A DNA stretch of 64,000 bases. Source: Zeus faber (taxonomy: Eukaryota; Chordata; Actinopteri; Zeiformes; Zeidae). Location: the NCBI GenBank assembly GCA_960531495.1, contig OY482848.1, positions 33,823,748-33,887,747 on the forward strand, given 5' to 3'. The position numbers and the translations under genes are program-made. Under the pieces are notes generated by a model that worked only from the letters and a program-made list of their open reading frames with translations, was not told the DNA's origin and made no database searches. Below are positions 11,546-22,423 of this stretch, piece after piece (position 1 is the first letter of the stretch; the number at the start of each line of letters is the position of its first letter).

Positions 11546-12687
11546 GAGGGCCTGAAGCCACTGTGGGACGAGGTGAAAAAAAAAAAAAAAAAAATCTTGC
11601 CGGCCTACGGAGGGCAGAGCGCATCCTTAAGCGCAGAAGGCGGAAGGAGAAGGAGAGGAGTAACTTCTTCAAAAATCCCTTCAAGCATGTCAGACAGCTG
11701 CTAGAGGACAAGAGAAGCGGAAAGCTGGAGATTCCCAAGTCTGAGCTGGAGAATTACATCAAGGAGCAGTACAGTGACCCAGTGAAGTCAACTCCACTGG
11801 GATCCCCTGGTTATGTTCCTCGCCCAGCTCCCCCAGCATTCCTCTTTGATGCTGCCCTCCCCAAACTTAGCGAGGTAGCAGAGGTGGTCCGGAAGGCAAG
11901 AGCAGCCTCCGCCCCAGGCCCTAACGGGATACCATACAAGCTGTACAAGTACTGCCCAGGGGTCCTGAGACACCTCTGGAATCTGCTGAGAGTGGCCTGG
12001 AAAAACCAAGTCATCCCTTCAGAATGGCAAAGAGCTGTCACAGTTTTCATCCCAAAGGAGCAGAACTCCAGTACGATCAGCCAGTTTAGGGGTATCGCCC
12101 TCCTGAATGTTGAAGGGAAGATCTTCTTCTCCATCCTGGCCAAGAGGTTGACCAGCTACCTCACAGGAAACGGGTACATTGACACCAGCTGCCAGAAGGC
12201 AGGTGTGCCAGGCTTCCCAGGGTGTGTGGAACACTCTGCAGTCATATGAGAGCAGATCCAAAGGGCGAAAAGAGAGAGAGGTGACCTGCATGTTGTGTGG
12301 CTCGACCTTGCCAACGCATATGGGTCGGTCCCCCACCAACTCATAGAGTTCGCCTTGGATTTCTTCCATGTCCCAGTCTGAATGAGAGCCCTGGTGGCCA
12401 AGTACTTTGGAGACCTCCAGATGTGCTGCACCCATCAGGACTTCACAACAGGCTGGCAACAGCTGGAAGTAGGCATTGCCATGGGATGCTCAATCTCGCC
12501 TATCCTGTTCGTCGCAGCCTTCGAGATCATCCTCATAGGGGCTAGGAAGATGGTCAGAGGAGTGAAACTGCCGTCAGGACAAAGGCTAGCAGCAGTGAGA
12601 CGCTACATGGACGATATCACCACCATACTCCAGACAGCAGCATGCACAACAAGACTGCTGAAGAGGATAGATGAGCTTGTGAGCTAG
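11443..12687 (+). pseudogene. LINE reverse transcriptase region
   Basis: Reverse transcriptase of the R2-type LINE, in two open stretches (to 12249 and 12382-12687). Visible motifs are ARAASAPGPNGIPYKLYK (RT block 1), EWQRAVTVFIPKE and FRGIALLNVEGKIFFSIL (block 2), then WLDLANAYGSVPH (first catalytic Asp). The strand-interacting GIAMGCSISPILF follows, and RRYMDDITTI is the catalytic YMDD. Stops at 12247 (in a position where W is expected, ..SAVI*EQIQ..) and 12379 interrupt it. All catalytic residues are still visible, so the copy is probably not very old. The minus-strand frames over the same bases are shadows. Confidence 0.8.
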
Positions 12688-12778
12688 GCGAGGATGAAGA
12701 TCAAACCCCAGTCTGTCGATCAGGAAAGGACTCAGAAGCGACAACACCATCTCTGTCGCGGGCGGTGAGAATATTCCA

Positions 12779-13856
12779 TTGCTGGCAGATCAACCTGTCC
12801 GTAGCCTGGGTCGCACCTACACAGCAGAGCTCTCTGACAGGCAGATGGGGGAGACGGTGAGGAAGCAGCTCGCAGATGGCCTGGCCAAGATCAATCAAAG
12901 CCAACTCCCAGGAAAGTACAAAGTATGGTGTTACCAGTTCATATTGTACCAAAGGGTGATGTGGCCACTGAAGATGAGCGAAATCCCCTCCTCAGTGGTA
13001 AACAAGATGGACGGGCTGGCAAACTCGTACATCAGGAAGTGGCTGGGTCTACCAAAATGCCTCTCAGACGTAGGCCTCTTTGGTAGGAACATGCTACAAC
13101 TACCACTGCAATCCATCAGCGTGTCACAAGCAAGAGAAGGCTCTGCTGGTGCTGGAGCTGAGGGAATCCACTGACCAGCTGGTGAGAGCAGCGGGCACCC
13201 AGATAAGAACGGGAAGAAAGTGGAAAGCCCAAGAAGAGGTCGACATGGCGATCGGCAGGCTGAAGCACCGCGAGGTGGTCGGCAGAGTCCAGCAGGGTCG
13301 AGCAGGCCTTGGGAGGGGCAATACTCCCTTGTTCTGGTCAAAGGCTTCCAAAGAAGACCGAAGAGCCATGGTGGTGGCAGAAGTGGCAAGAACTGAGCAG
13401 GAACGCCTTAACATCAAAGCAGTGTCCCAGGGCCAGCAAGGACGTTGGACGTCATGGGAAGGTCTCATAGACAGGTCCATGTCATGGTCTGACCTATGGA
13501 AGATCCCCCAAGCTAAGCTCAGCTTCCTGATCAGAGCAACATATGACACCTTGCCTTGTCCACGAAACATCCACCAATGGTTTGGTGCCGAAGAGACCTG
13601 TCCCCTTTGCAATACCACCAACGCAAGCCTCCAGCACATCCTGTCGGGCTGCACGACAGCGCTGTCCCAAGGCCGCTACAGGTGGCGACACGACCAAGTT
13701 CTGAAGAAGCTGGCAGAGGTGTCAGTCATGCAGAAAGGAGGCAAACAGCAGACCTTCCGCTCCAGGACGACATCCCATCCTGTTTGCGAGGGCAGGAGAG
13801 AGTGTCAGACCCTCCCGCCAGAGAGATACAGCAAGACTCCTCTCACCGGGAAGTGA
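12779..13856 (+). pseudogene. LINE thumb/linker region with zinc knuckle
   Basis: This lies between RT and endonuclease. Open stretches 12779-13174 and 13080-13856 read LADGLAKINQSQLPGKYKVW and WPLKMSEIPSSVVNKMDGLA, the thumb-like segment of R2-superclade proteins. Next come WKIPQAKLSFLIRATYDTLP and CPLCNTTNASLQHILSGC, a C-X2-C-X8-H-X4-C knuckle, followed by LSQGRYRWRHDQVL. The knuckle-plus-RYRWRHDQVL pair sits immediately before the nuclease in this lineage and helps bind target DNA. The two stretches overlap because of a frame change near 13120. Confidence 0.75.
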
Positions 13857-13863
13857 GTGGACC

Positions 13864-14265
13864 ATGAGGGTCGACCTGGGGAAGCAGCTCCAGTTCCCAA
13901 GGGAGATTGTGGAAACAGCCCTGCAGCCAGACCTCATGTGGTCAGAGGCTTGTAAGACAGTCCTCCTGGTGGAACTCACTGTACCATGGGAGGGAGGTAT
14001 GGAGGCTGCTTATGAGCGGAAGTGCGCCAAGTACTCTGATCTGGCGGCAGAGTGCAGGGAGGCGGGCTGGAAAGCTGTTATCTGCCCTGTGGAAGTGGGG
14101 TGTAGGGGCTTCGTAGGTTCCTCAACTGCTCGTCTACTCCGCGACATGGGATGTACAGGAGCTGGGCATCGGAAAGCCATGAAAGAGCTGGCAGAGGAGG
14201 CGGAGAAAGGCAGCTTCTGGCTGTGGCTAAGGAGAAAGCAGAAGGGTTGGGGGACAAACACCTAG
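13864..14265 (+). pseudogene. LINE restriction-like endonuclease domain
   Basis: The frame is 133 codons and encodes the C-terminal nuclease. It reads LQPDLMWSEACKTVLLVELT, giving the PD...E-x-T core of a PD-(D/E)XK fold, then VPWEGGMEAAYERKCAKYSD and VEVGCRGF. In the family this domain nicks the target so that the element RNA can be reverse transcribed from the free 3' end. The domain appears intact over its whole length; the frame closes with TAG shortly before the 3' UTR. The element's other breaks mean it cannot act from this copy. Confidence 0.8.
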
Positions 14266-14530
14266 AGCATCAGCAGGGGGTGGCAGGGACAGATCCCTGC
14301 CATCGCACCGCCACCGCGAGACGTACTGGGGTTAAAGGTGCGAAACGTTGATGAGTGGTGGTCCCCAGCTGATGACCCGTTTATGCCCACAGAGGTGTTC
14401 AGTGGGGTGTCACAGCACACCTGTTCAAAAGGCACTGGAGGAGGTGCGTCAGGCAGCAATGCCCAGCAGGAATACCAACACCTGTATCTTGAAATTGAAG
14501 GCAACAAAGTGTTGAATAGCATGATTGCAT

Positions 14531-15089
14531 TCATAAATGTATCAATTTACAGTAATGCAGTGGAATGTACATTATGCTTAACCAGCATACTGTACACATG
14601 CTGAGTAACAGCCACTGGTAGTTCATCCTTTGAACTACTAGTGGTCTTTATTTGTTTGTTTTGACCACACACCCAGCATTTATTAGAGGCCTGGTTTCTA
14701 TTTGAGTAACTGTTTATATTTGAGGAAATATGGTAACTCAAATACATGAATTACCTTATCTTCTAAAGCTGACACTGCAATCCGAAAATGAGGAGAAACA
14801 ACAGGGCTCAGCAAAAGATTGAGTTGTGGTCTGAGGAGAACCTGTGGTGAGCCTCTGGCTTTCCTCCGGCCAATGGCTGGATAGAGAAACTGATAATCCT
14901 AACTAATATAAATCCGGTAAATTTGATCATTTAATAAAAATAAATGCAATGTCAATAACATCTAACATATTGTGATTATAATATTCTAAAAAATAATAGA
15001 ATCTGTTGAAATTCTGAATGGCACATTAGGATGCAGTGCTAGTTTCAGGGTGATCAGAGATTTACAGAAGATTTTGATAAATTTTGTTT
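14531..15089. other. No recognised gene
   Basis: A short poorly supported inverted stretch around 14600-14660 (agtagttcaaaggatgaa-like) is the only structure I noticed. The short frames here match nothing. Confidence 0.4.
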
Positions 15090-15450
15090 CCTTATTTTTC
15101 TTCTTGTATTGAAAACGAAAAACGCACACATAACTGAATAGGAGGGGAGCTTTGATTCCTCCAGAATGTGTCATGCATGCCGCGCTGTATTTTTCGTACC
15201 AGTTTCCCTCTATGTTTTTCTATATTTATTTATTGTCATTTGTTTCCTACTTGTATGAAACAAAAAAATGGAAACATAATTAAGAGGGTCCCACTCCGTC
15301 TTAGAGAGCAGGAGAGCTGTGTAATAGAGACAGAAGGAAATGGAGAGAAAAACAACTAGACTGATTTTATTTTTATATTTTTTTGTTAGTTTCCTACTTG
15401 TATGAAACGAAAAACGCAAACACAACTAAGTGAATGTCCCACACTCTGTC
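15090..15450. repeat. Three dispersed direct repeats about 150 bases apart
   Basis: A block of the form 'ttcctacttgtatgaaac' followed by '.aaaaacg.aaacacaac' occurs at about 15240 and 15390, with a more diverged form at about 15095. The two better copies also share the following 'gtcccac.ctgtct'. The spacing near 150 bases suggests a decayed tandem array with a unit of about 150 bp. Confidence 0.5.
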
Positions 15451-15511
15451 TCCCAAATGTGGGACAGATGTGGTCAAACATAAAATTAGACTGACAAAGG
15501 TATGATTACTC

Positions 15512-16969
15512 CTGGCCTGTAATTTTCATCATAGGTACACTTCGACTATGAGAGACAGAATGGGGGAAAAAAATCCAGGAAATCACATTGTAGGATTTTA
15601 AATGAATTAATTGGTAAATTCCTCGGTAAAATAAGTATTTGGTCACCTACAAACAAGCAAGATTTCTGGCTTTCACACACCTGTAACTTTTTTCTTTAAG
15701 AGGCTCCTCTGTCCTCCGCTCGCTACCTGTATTAATGGCGCCTGCTTGAACTTGTTAGAAGTATAAAAGACACCTGTCCACAACCTCAAACAGTCACACT
15801 CCAAACTCCACTATGGCCAAGACCAAAGAGCTGTCAAAGGACACCAGAAACAGAAATCAACTGTGGGAGCAATAATTAGAAAATGGAAGACATAAGACAA
15901 CTGATAATCTCCCTCGATCTGGGGCTCCACGCAGGATCTCACCCCGTGGGGTCAAAATGAACACAAGGACGGTGAGCAAACATCCCAGAACCACACGGGG
16001 GGACCTAGTGAATGACCTGCAGAGAGCTGGGACCAAAGTAACAAAGGCTTCCATCAGTAAAACACTACGCCGCAAGGGACTCAAATCCTGCAGTGCCAGA
16101 CATGTGCGCCTGCTTAAGCCAGTACATGTCCAGGCCCGTCTGAAGTTTGCTAGAGAGCATTTGGATGATCCAGAAGAGGACTGGGAGAATGTCATATGGT
16201 CAGATGAAACCAAAATAGAACTTTTTGGTAAAAACTCAACTTGTCGTGTTTGGAGGAGAAAGAAAGCTGAGTTGCATCCAAAGAACACCATACCTACTGT
16301 GAAGCATGGGGGTGGAAACATCATCCTTTGGGGCTGTTTTTCTGCAAAGTGACCAGGACGACTTATCCATGTAAAGGAAAGAATGAATGGGGCCATGTAT
16401 CGTGAGTTTTGAGTGAAAACCTCCTTCCATCAGCAAGGGCATTGAAGATGAAACGTGGCTGGGTCTTTCAGCATGACAATGATCCCAAACACACCGCCCG
16501 GGCAACGAAGGAGTGGCTTCGTCAGAAGCATTTCAAGGTCCTGGAGTGGCCTAGCCAGTCTCCAGATCTCAACCCCATAGAAAATCTTTGGAGGGAGTTG
16601 AAAGTCCCGTGTTGCCCAGCGACAGCCCCAAAACATCACTGCTCTAGAGGAGATCTGCATGGAGGAATGGGCCAAAATACCAGCAACAGTGTGTGAAAAC
16701 CTTGGGAAGACATACAGAAAACGTTTGACCTCTGTCATTGCAAACAAAGGGTGTATAACAAAGTATTGAGATTAACTTTTGTTATTGACCAAATACTTAT
16801 TTTCCATCATAATTTGCAAATAAATTATTTAAAAAAATCAGACAATGTGATTTTCTTTTTGTCTCTCATAGTCAAGGTATACCTATGATGAAAATAACAG
16901 GCCTCTCATCTTTTTAAGTGAGAGAACTTGCACAATTGGTGGCTGACTAAATACTTTTTTGCCCCACTG
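15512..16969 (+). mobile_element. Tc1-type DNA transposon, broken, left end lost
   Basis: The right inverted repeat ends at ..TTTTTTGCCCCACTG next to a TA at 16970. Its inner part (tatgatgaaaataac, ctctcatagtc) is repeated in reverse at 15514-15566. The outer part of the left repeat, about 70 bases, is missing, so the element could not be cut out. Between them lies a Tc1-family transposase pseudogene. Tc1 elements insert at TA by cut-and-paste. Confidence 0.85.
15813..16769 (+). pseudogene. Tc1 transposase pseudogene (DD34E)
   Basis: The start MAKTKELSKDTR at 15813 matches the usual fish Tc1 transposase start. An open part at 15957-16352 carries the paired helix-turn-helix region (TTRGDLVNDLQRAG, TKASISKTLRRKGL) and the first catalytic Asp in VIWSDETKIELFG. 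The second open part, 16409-16696 in another frame, carries [18 protein letters not shown] and [15 protein letters not shown], giving the second Asp and the Glu of DD34E. Stops near 15873 and 16351, a stop near 16411 and a frame change separate the parts. The expected length is about 340 residues. Confidence 0.85.
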
Positions 16970-18109
16970 TAATTAACACCCACTAACAAAAACTGTTGTG
17001 CATTGTTACTTGATGTACCTGGGAGTTGGGATCCTTGCTTCTCTGAGCTGACAGAAAGGCCACTGCCATGAAGTACTCAGGCCACTCCAAGTAGTCCATT
17101 CTCTTTTTGGTTACACTGCTATATGAGGTAGATAGAAAAGCAGGTAGAGAGAGAAAGACAGACACATGAATGGGGAAAAAGGTAGAGGTTAAATATGGAT
17201 AATTGGTGAATTATTGTTGTTTGGCTGGGGAAAACCGAAGAGGGTGGTTTTTATTGGTGATGTGTAGTAATGTAATGGTAAGTCCAGTTTTCCTTTACTT
17301 TGTTAAAACTTGTAACTAATCTCAACAGTTATACAGTTCTGGCAAAACATATAGGCACCATATATTGCTAGTAATAATAATGGCACCTTTTAAGATTTCT
17401 GTGTGGAATAAGCTAAGTTTGTTATTTATATATATTTTCTTTCTACTGAAAACCCATGAAATACTTGAATTGATCAAGGATTGTTCAGTAGATTTTGCAT
17501 ACGTTGATCCTCCTGTTGCAATAAGGCGAGGGGGCCAACTCAGATTTTCCCTTGAATCTAATATTTATCATACAATGACCTTTTTTATTATTAGGTACCT
17601 TTCTCCATATTCATATTGAACATTTATCTGATTTAATTGAACGCTGAATTCAATATGGTCACCAAAATCCAATATGGTTGTATACAAGCCCATAAATGGA
17701 GATTTTCATGATAAAGTTGTAGTGGACAGTCCTCTCGTAAAACAGGATTTCATTTGGACCTCTCGGACATTCTAGGTCTGTGGATTAAACTCTTATCTGC
17801 CACTTTCAAAGAGAGGGGATAAGAACACTGTTTTATTGCTGAGTCTCCAACACAAGGCTCTGGAGAACTGGAGAACTGTAGAACTGGAGAGATATGGAGA
17901 ACTGTCATTTCAGCATAGTTGTTTCACACCTGCAACATAAAAACGTTAGAATAACACCAACCAAACAGGAACTGAATCCTCCTACATCCTGGGAGACTGA
18001 TAGTTAGACCTGATAAGAGCCACTCAGTGACCCATAGTGCGTCAGTTAGCTGTAAACCCATCCAGCCCCCTTTTTCCTCTTCCACGTTGAACGGTACCAA
18101 AATAGACCA
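16970..18109. other. No recognised gene
   Basis: The longest frame, 17365-17619 (+), has no family I know and sits in AT-rich sequence. A short local repeat (ggagaactg in several copies) is present at 17860-17900. Confidence 0.4.
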
Positions 18110-18365
18110 AGAATTATAGACAAAACATGGTAAGATCGTTCTCCATAGAAGGGGGACTATGTAACAAAAAGCGGGGCTCTTCATCCCACAGGTCATCCAC
18201 AGGACAGTTATTGCAGCAGTTCTTGATGATTAAAGAATAGATAGAGTGGCATTCCAGGTTGAGAAGTTGAACTCCACTTTCAGATTAACTCTGTCCTAGA
18301 TGCAATGGCATACAAATACTCTGTTGTATGCCAAGCATGCTGACAGCAGGGGATTCATATTAAAA
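18110..18365 (+). repeat. Poly-A-ended interspersed repeat, copy 1
   Basis: This shares a long block with 44200-44575 (+) and, in reverse, 53425-53800. The landmarks are atccacaggacagttattgc, agcagttc.tgatga, the word 'caggttgaga', and 'agcatgctgacagca' before an A-rich end. The A-rich 3' ends suggest retroposition (a SINE or a LINE 3' end). I cannot name the family. This copy is the most diverged upstream. Confidence 0.6.
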
Positions 18366-18465
18366 AATAAATAAAGAAATAACAAAATTTATCTAGACAG
18401 ACAGACTAAAATAGGCCTATCATACAGGAGTTGAGGTTATTTTAATTTATGAATTAAAAAAAGAT

Positions 18466-18640
18466 GAGGGCTGTTAAATAATTAAAATAATTAACCATGA
18501 TTAATTGCATTATATTTGTGAAGTTAATTACAATTTTTAAATTCAAACAAATTTGACCTGAAAGGAAGATTTTTGAAAAGCAGTGCAATGATTTATAGTC
18601 ATACTATGATTTGATTGATAAAAAGAAAAAAAACGAAATA
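18466..18640. mobile_element. Fragment of the TAGGGCTGTCA-type hAT
   Basis: The fragment begins tgagggctgttaaataat and continues with 'attaaccatgattaattgcat'. This is the terminal and subterminal pattern of the hAT at 1281-2861 and of related fish elements. No matching right end was found, so it is a one-ended remnant. Confidence 0.5.
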
Positions 18641-19440
18641 ATCTTTATCAAAATGTATTTCACGGGATTTTCACCAAAAACAAGCCACCATAGTTCATCG
18701 TATTCCTTCGCACTGAGTCAGTTGACAAACAAGCCTGTTTACATGAAATGCCACATTAAAGCATGGAAATTAATAAAATAAAAAAACATATATAAAATCA
18801 AAATAACTTTGCTGCAGACCCCCCGCAATTTCTAGGAGTCAGCGTTTCCGTTTTTTGACCGGTAAAGTCTGTTTAAGTCCGACATATTTCAATTTGTCCG
18901 GTCATTATGTCGGGTGAAAAAAATTTGCCCTTAAGTACAATTTGAATTAGTGCTGGGTGGATAATTTCGATAAAAATAAATAAATAAATAAAGATATGTT
19001 AATTTACGCGCTCTGCAAGTTGCAAAGGGACGCCAATCAATTTCGACTATCTAATGCTAATGTGAAAGCTTCACCTCCGACCAATCATGTCTGTCGATAT
19101 ATAACTAAGGCTCGACCCCTCCCTTGTGGTCAGGTTTGGCTTGTAAACACAGTAGAAACACACGGAGCAGAGACAGAGCCGCAGTGCCTAGAACTCTGAG
19201 AGACAAAGATAGATGAAAGATGATATTTCAGTTCGAACCCAAAGCAAATGATAATTAATAATTGTGTAAAATATGTCGACTGCGAGAGAAAATGAAGATG
19301 ATAAATGCTCATGAAAGTTATTGCTTTACAACCAAGCGATGTCTAAATGCTAAGGGGCATGTTTTGTTCGGTGATTATTCCCAACTCCTTACATTCCTGC
19401 ACACAACTGGCACAACTGATTTAGTTATCTATTTTTCTAG
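18641..19440. other. No recognised gene
   Basis: The sequence is AT-rich, with a (taaa)n run near 18975-18995. A region at 18945-19440 begins 'tagtgctgggtggata', a start reminiscent of other hAT families, but no transposase motif is readable. The two short + frames (18996-19199, 19262-19447) are not identifiable. Confidence 0.35.
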
Positions 19441-19772
19441 CTCATAAAAGAGCCACTTGTGTAAACACTCAATGTATGCTTTCATTTTATGATAGTGTTT
19501 GATATCTTTCATTGTCAAACATGTTTTCAGCGGTTACGAAAGGCAACAGCGAATCACATAGCCAGTCTCAGAATAGGCACAACCTTTTCTCCGTATATAA
19601 GCTTTTTTCCAAATGTAAAACTAGACTGATCAGACCACTGTTTTGAAGTACATCGGTATCTTTCTCTTTATTCTGCAGAATAAATGTCTTTAAAACTCAC
19701 AACAAACTAATGTTTGTTTTCCTGTAGCGGGGAGATAAACCTCACCGACCACGCAGTGAGAATTCTCCAACA
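19440..19772 (+). mobile_element. Second solo LTR of the family seen at 130-671 (fossil)
   Basis: The right end reads GAGAATTCTCCAACA, and the neighbouring GGGGAGATAAACCTCACCGACC is the reverse of the block in the 130-671 LTR. A TATATAA-like box at about 19595 precedes the start region, and AATAAA lies at about 19679 within the shared ctttattctgcagaataaa block. The left end is unsure (TGTGTAAACACT near 19458 is a candidate). No genes adjoin it, so it is a solo or partial LTR. It has diverged clearly from the first copy. Confidence 0.55.
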
Positions 19773-21399
19773 CGACAGGACGTTCCAACGAAGACAGACA
19801 GCACCACAAACTTTATTATTTTTAGACCTACTTGCCGTATTTATTTTGTTTTTAATTGGATAAAAAGTTTATTTTAGTGAATTGTTAATTAAAGCGGCTG
19901 CACTTGTTACTTATTGTTTATGAACGGAAATTATTTGATTTTAAGTAGTAATATTCTGAATTTGTATTTATTTTTTTTAAATGGTGTTTACTGACAGGAC
20001 TTTTTATTTTAAATTTTCAATAAATAAATAAATATTATACATCTACATTCCTTGATGTCATTCTCTATATAGCCTGCTTATCAACTGTTTTTGAGCTCAA
20101 TAAACACTGATAGTATTTGACCGGAATCTCTCCCATTCGTCTGGGAAATTGAAATCTTCTAGGACATGTTGACCGGCACATTTCTTTTTATTTTTTTAAC
20201 ATTCTGCTAGGGTATCACGAGGGGGCCGGGCACCCCAGTTTGGGAACCCCTAGGATATAAAACAATGTCCATGTAACGTGAAGCCTTTCAAATTTAACCA
20301 TTTGTAATTTGATTGTTGGTTAAAAAGTATTGTAATGATAGAGTTATTGCAAATTGGAAACTTTTTTTGTAATTTGTAGACTGTCCCTAAATTCAAATTG
20401 CACTGCCACGGCTGTAAAGTAGCAGCTCAGAATATCTGTAGAAATCATGAGTTTTCCAGGAGCATTACTAAGCAGGGGGTGTGAGGTAGAGCAAGTGTGA
20501 AGAAATTGTTAATTTAACATGAGTATAATTTTACAGTTTGAAATTGTGAACTCTTCATGCTAAAATCAGTTATTTGTCAAAAATTATGGGAGATTCAATG
20601 TATTGCAGCAGGGAGTGCTGATATAGAAATATCAGTTCACTCAAAAAATAACAGGCGGTCTTTAAAGAGAAGGAGAGAGAGAAACAAAGAGAGGCAAGTG
20701 GGGTTACAATTTACATGCATGAGAGTATGCATTGTTCATGGGAGGCCAGAGGTGGCCGATGAGAGGGCCAGAAAATGACATAGGCCTGAAATCAACACTC
20801 TATTCCTGGCATGAGAAGGATTAGTGGGTCTTCGGATATTTGTGACTGATGAGGTTGCATCAAGTGTTCTTGCACAGATCTCACAGATCACAACATCTGA
20901 AATTAGCAACCAACAGGTGGCTTGAACTTTGGGTGAACGGGCAGGAGAATTACAACTTTTTCCAAAAACCGTGGATGTTAGTGTAACAATATATCTAAAT
21001 CTCTGTAATCACATAAACATATGCACACACATAATGAAGAACACAACATAATGAAGAACACAACCTCATATATAGCCCCAGCCACATATCTTTATTTCAG
21101 CACAGCGTGTTAATTCTCACACACATGTAGGTGCTTGCGGTCAGCCTTGGACTCCTGCTAAATATATTTGCTATAATACTGTATTGTTGTATGATCATCA
21201 TCTTCTTTCGTATGACATCATATGTCCAGTACACTATCACGTAGCCATTTTATCGTTGCCAGGTCCAGTTCGAAGAGGCCAGCTTCAGACAGTAGACTGT
21301 GGTAGTCGTATCCATTGATCCATTGATACGATCAAAAATGGAGCTGCTGTTCCACGAACTGGCCCACGGAGGAAGCACAGAGGTAAACGAGGTAGCATT
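19773..21399. other. No recognised gene; possible hAT end near 20250
   Basis: 'ggcaccccagtttgggaacccctag' near 20230-20255 resembles the end of a hAT element, but no partner end is evident. The frame 20557-20778 (+) is rich in Arg/Lys and not identifiable. The rest is AT-rich. Confidence 0.35.
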
Positions 21400-21651
21400 C
21401 GGGTCAGAATGAGGACGCAACCTTACCGTTCACCCCGGGCCAAGCATCCTGCTTGCCAACGTTCAGTCTCTGGAGAACAAGCTGGATGAACTTCGAGCAA
21501 GTATTAAATTCCAACAAGACACAAGGAACCGTTGCGTCTTCTGCCTGATGGAGACATAGTTAAACCCACTGGTGCCGGATGAAGCCATCCGTGTTCCGCG
21601 GCGACAGATCGGGGGAGTCGGGGAAATCCAAAAGGTGGAGGCGTCTGCCTC

Positions 21652-22098
21652 ATGGTAAACAACGACTGGTGTAACCTTAACAACACCAAGTCTCTCTCTC
21701 GCTCTTGCTCGCCGAACCTGGAAGAGCTGACAATCTTATGCCGTCCATTTTATCTCCCCCGGGAATTCAGCAGAGTCATCATTACAGCTGTTTCTATCCC
21801 GCTGCAAGCGGATACCGACACAGCACTGTCTGACCTGTATGATGTGTTGTGCGGATTTCAAAACAAACATCCCGACGCGGCTGTGGTGGTGACTGGGGAC
21901 CTTAACAGGGCGAAACTTAAAAATGTTCTGCCTAATTTCCACCTACACATCATGTGTGCCACCAGGGGAGATAGAACTTTGGACCATTGCTACACACCGT
22001 ACAAGAACGAATACAAGACCGCCTCGCTCCCTGCTTTCGGGAAATCTGACCACGCCACGACCTCTCTGGTTCCCGTTTACAGGCCTCTGATCGCGTGA
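21652..22098 (+). pseudogene. LINE endonuclease domain
   Basis: An open stretch of the AP-type endonuclease. It reads REFSRVIITAVSIPLQAD, then AAVVVTGDLNRAKLKNVLP with the GD-N metal-site motif, TLDHCYTPYKNEYKTASLP, and FGKSDHATTSLVP with the catalytic SDH. These are the standard late motifs of CR1/L2 nucleases. The upstream half lies in another frame with a stop near 21558. Confidence 0.7.
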
Positions 22099-22423
22099 GA
22101 ACTGGTGGTGACGAGGGAAGTGAAGCGGTGGACGGACCATCAGAGGCTGCGCTTCAGGACGCACTTGCTGACGTAGACTGGGACATGTTCCAATCAAGTT
22201 CAAGTGACGTCAGCTAGTTTACGGACGTAGCGGTGAGCTTCTTGGCTACGGTAGCAGACAGCATCGTTCCCACAGTGAAAGTTCGCATATTTCCAAACCA
22301 GAAACCGTGGGTTGACAAATCCATCCGCTGCGCTCTGAGTGCTCGCACGGCCACTGACAACGACGGTCTTGTATCCGGAAATATAGACAATTACAAAGCG
22401 CCTCTTACAATCTGCGGAGGGCG

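Larger units (their letters stand above)
10810..14530 (+). mobile_element. R2-superclade LINE (HERO-like), near full length, broken
   Basis: This is a non-LTR retrotransposon with one original protein. In order the protein has an N-terminal C2H2-type zinc finger, a basic linker, reverse transcriptase, a thumb/linker region, a CCHC-like knuckle, and a C-terminal restriction-like endonuclease. That domain order defines the R2/R4/NeSL/HERO lineages, which cut a target with a PD-(D/E)XK nuclease and prime reverse transcription there. The fish-type wording of the knuckle and endonuclease makes me favour HERO, by memory only. Breaks include in-frame stops near 11543, 12247 and 12379, a likely slip at an 18-base A run near 11576, and frame changes near 12690-12780 and before 13860. 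The 3' UTR runs to about 14530. Confidence 0.8.
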
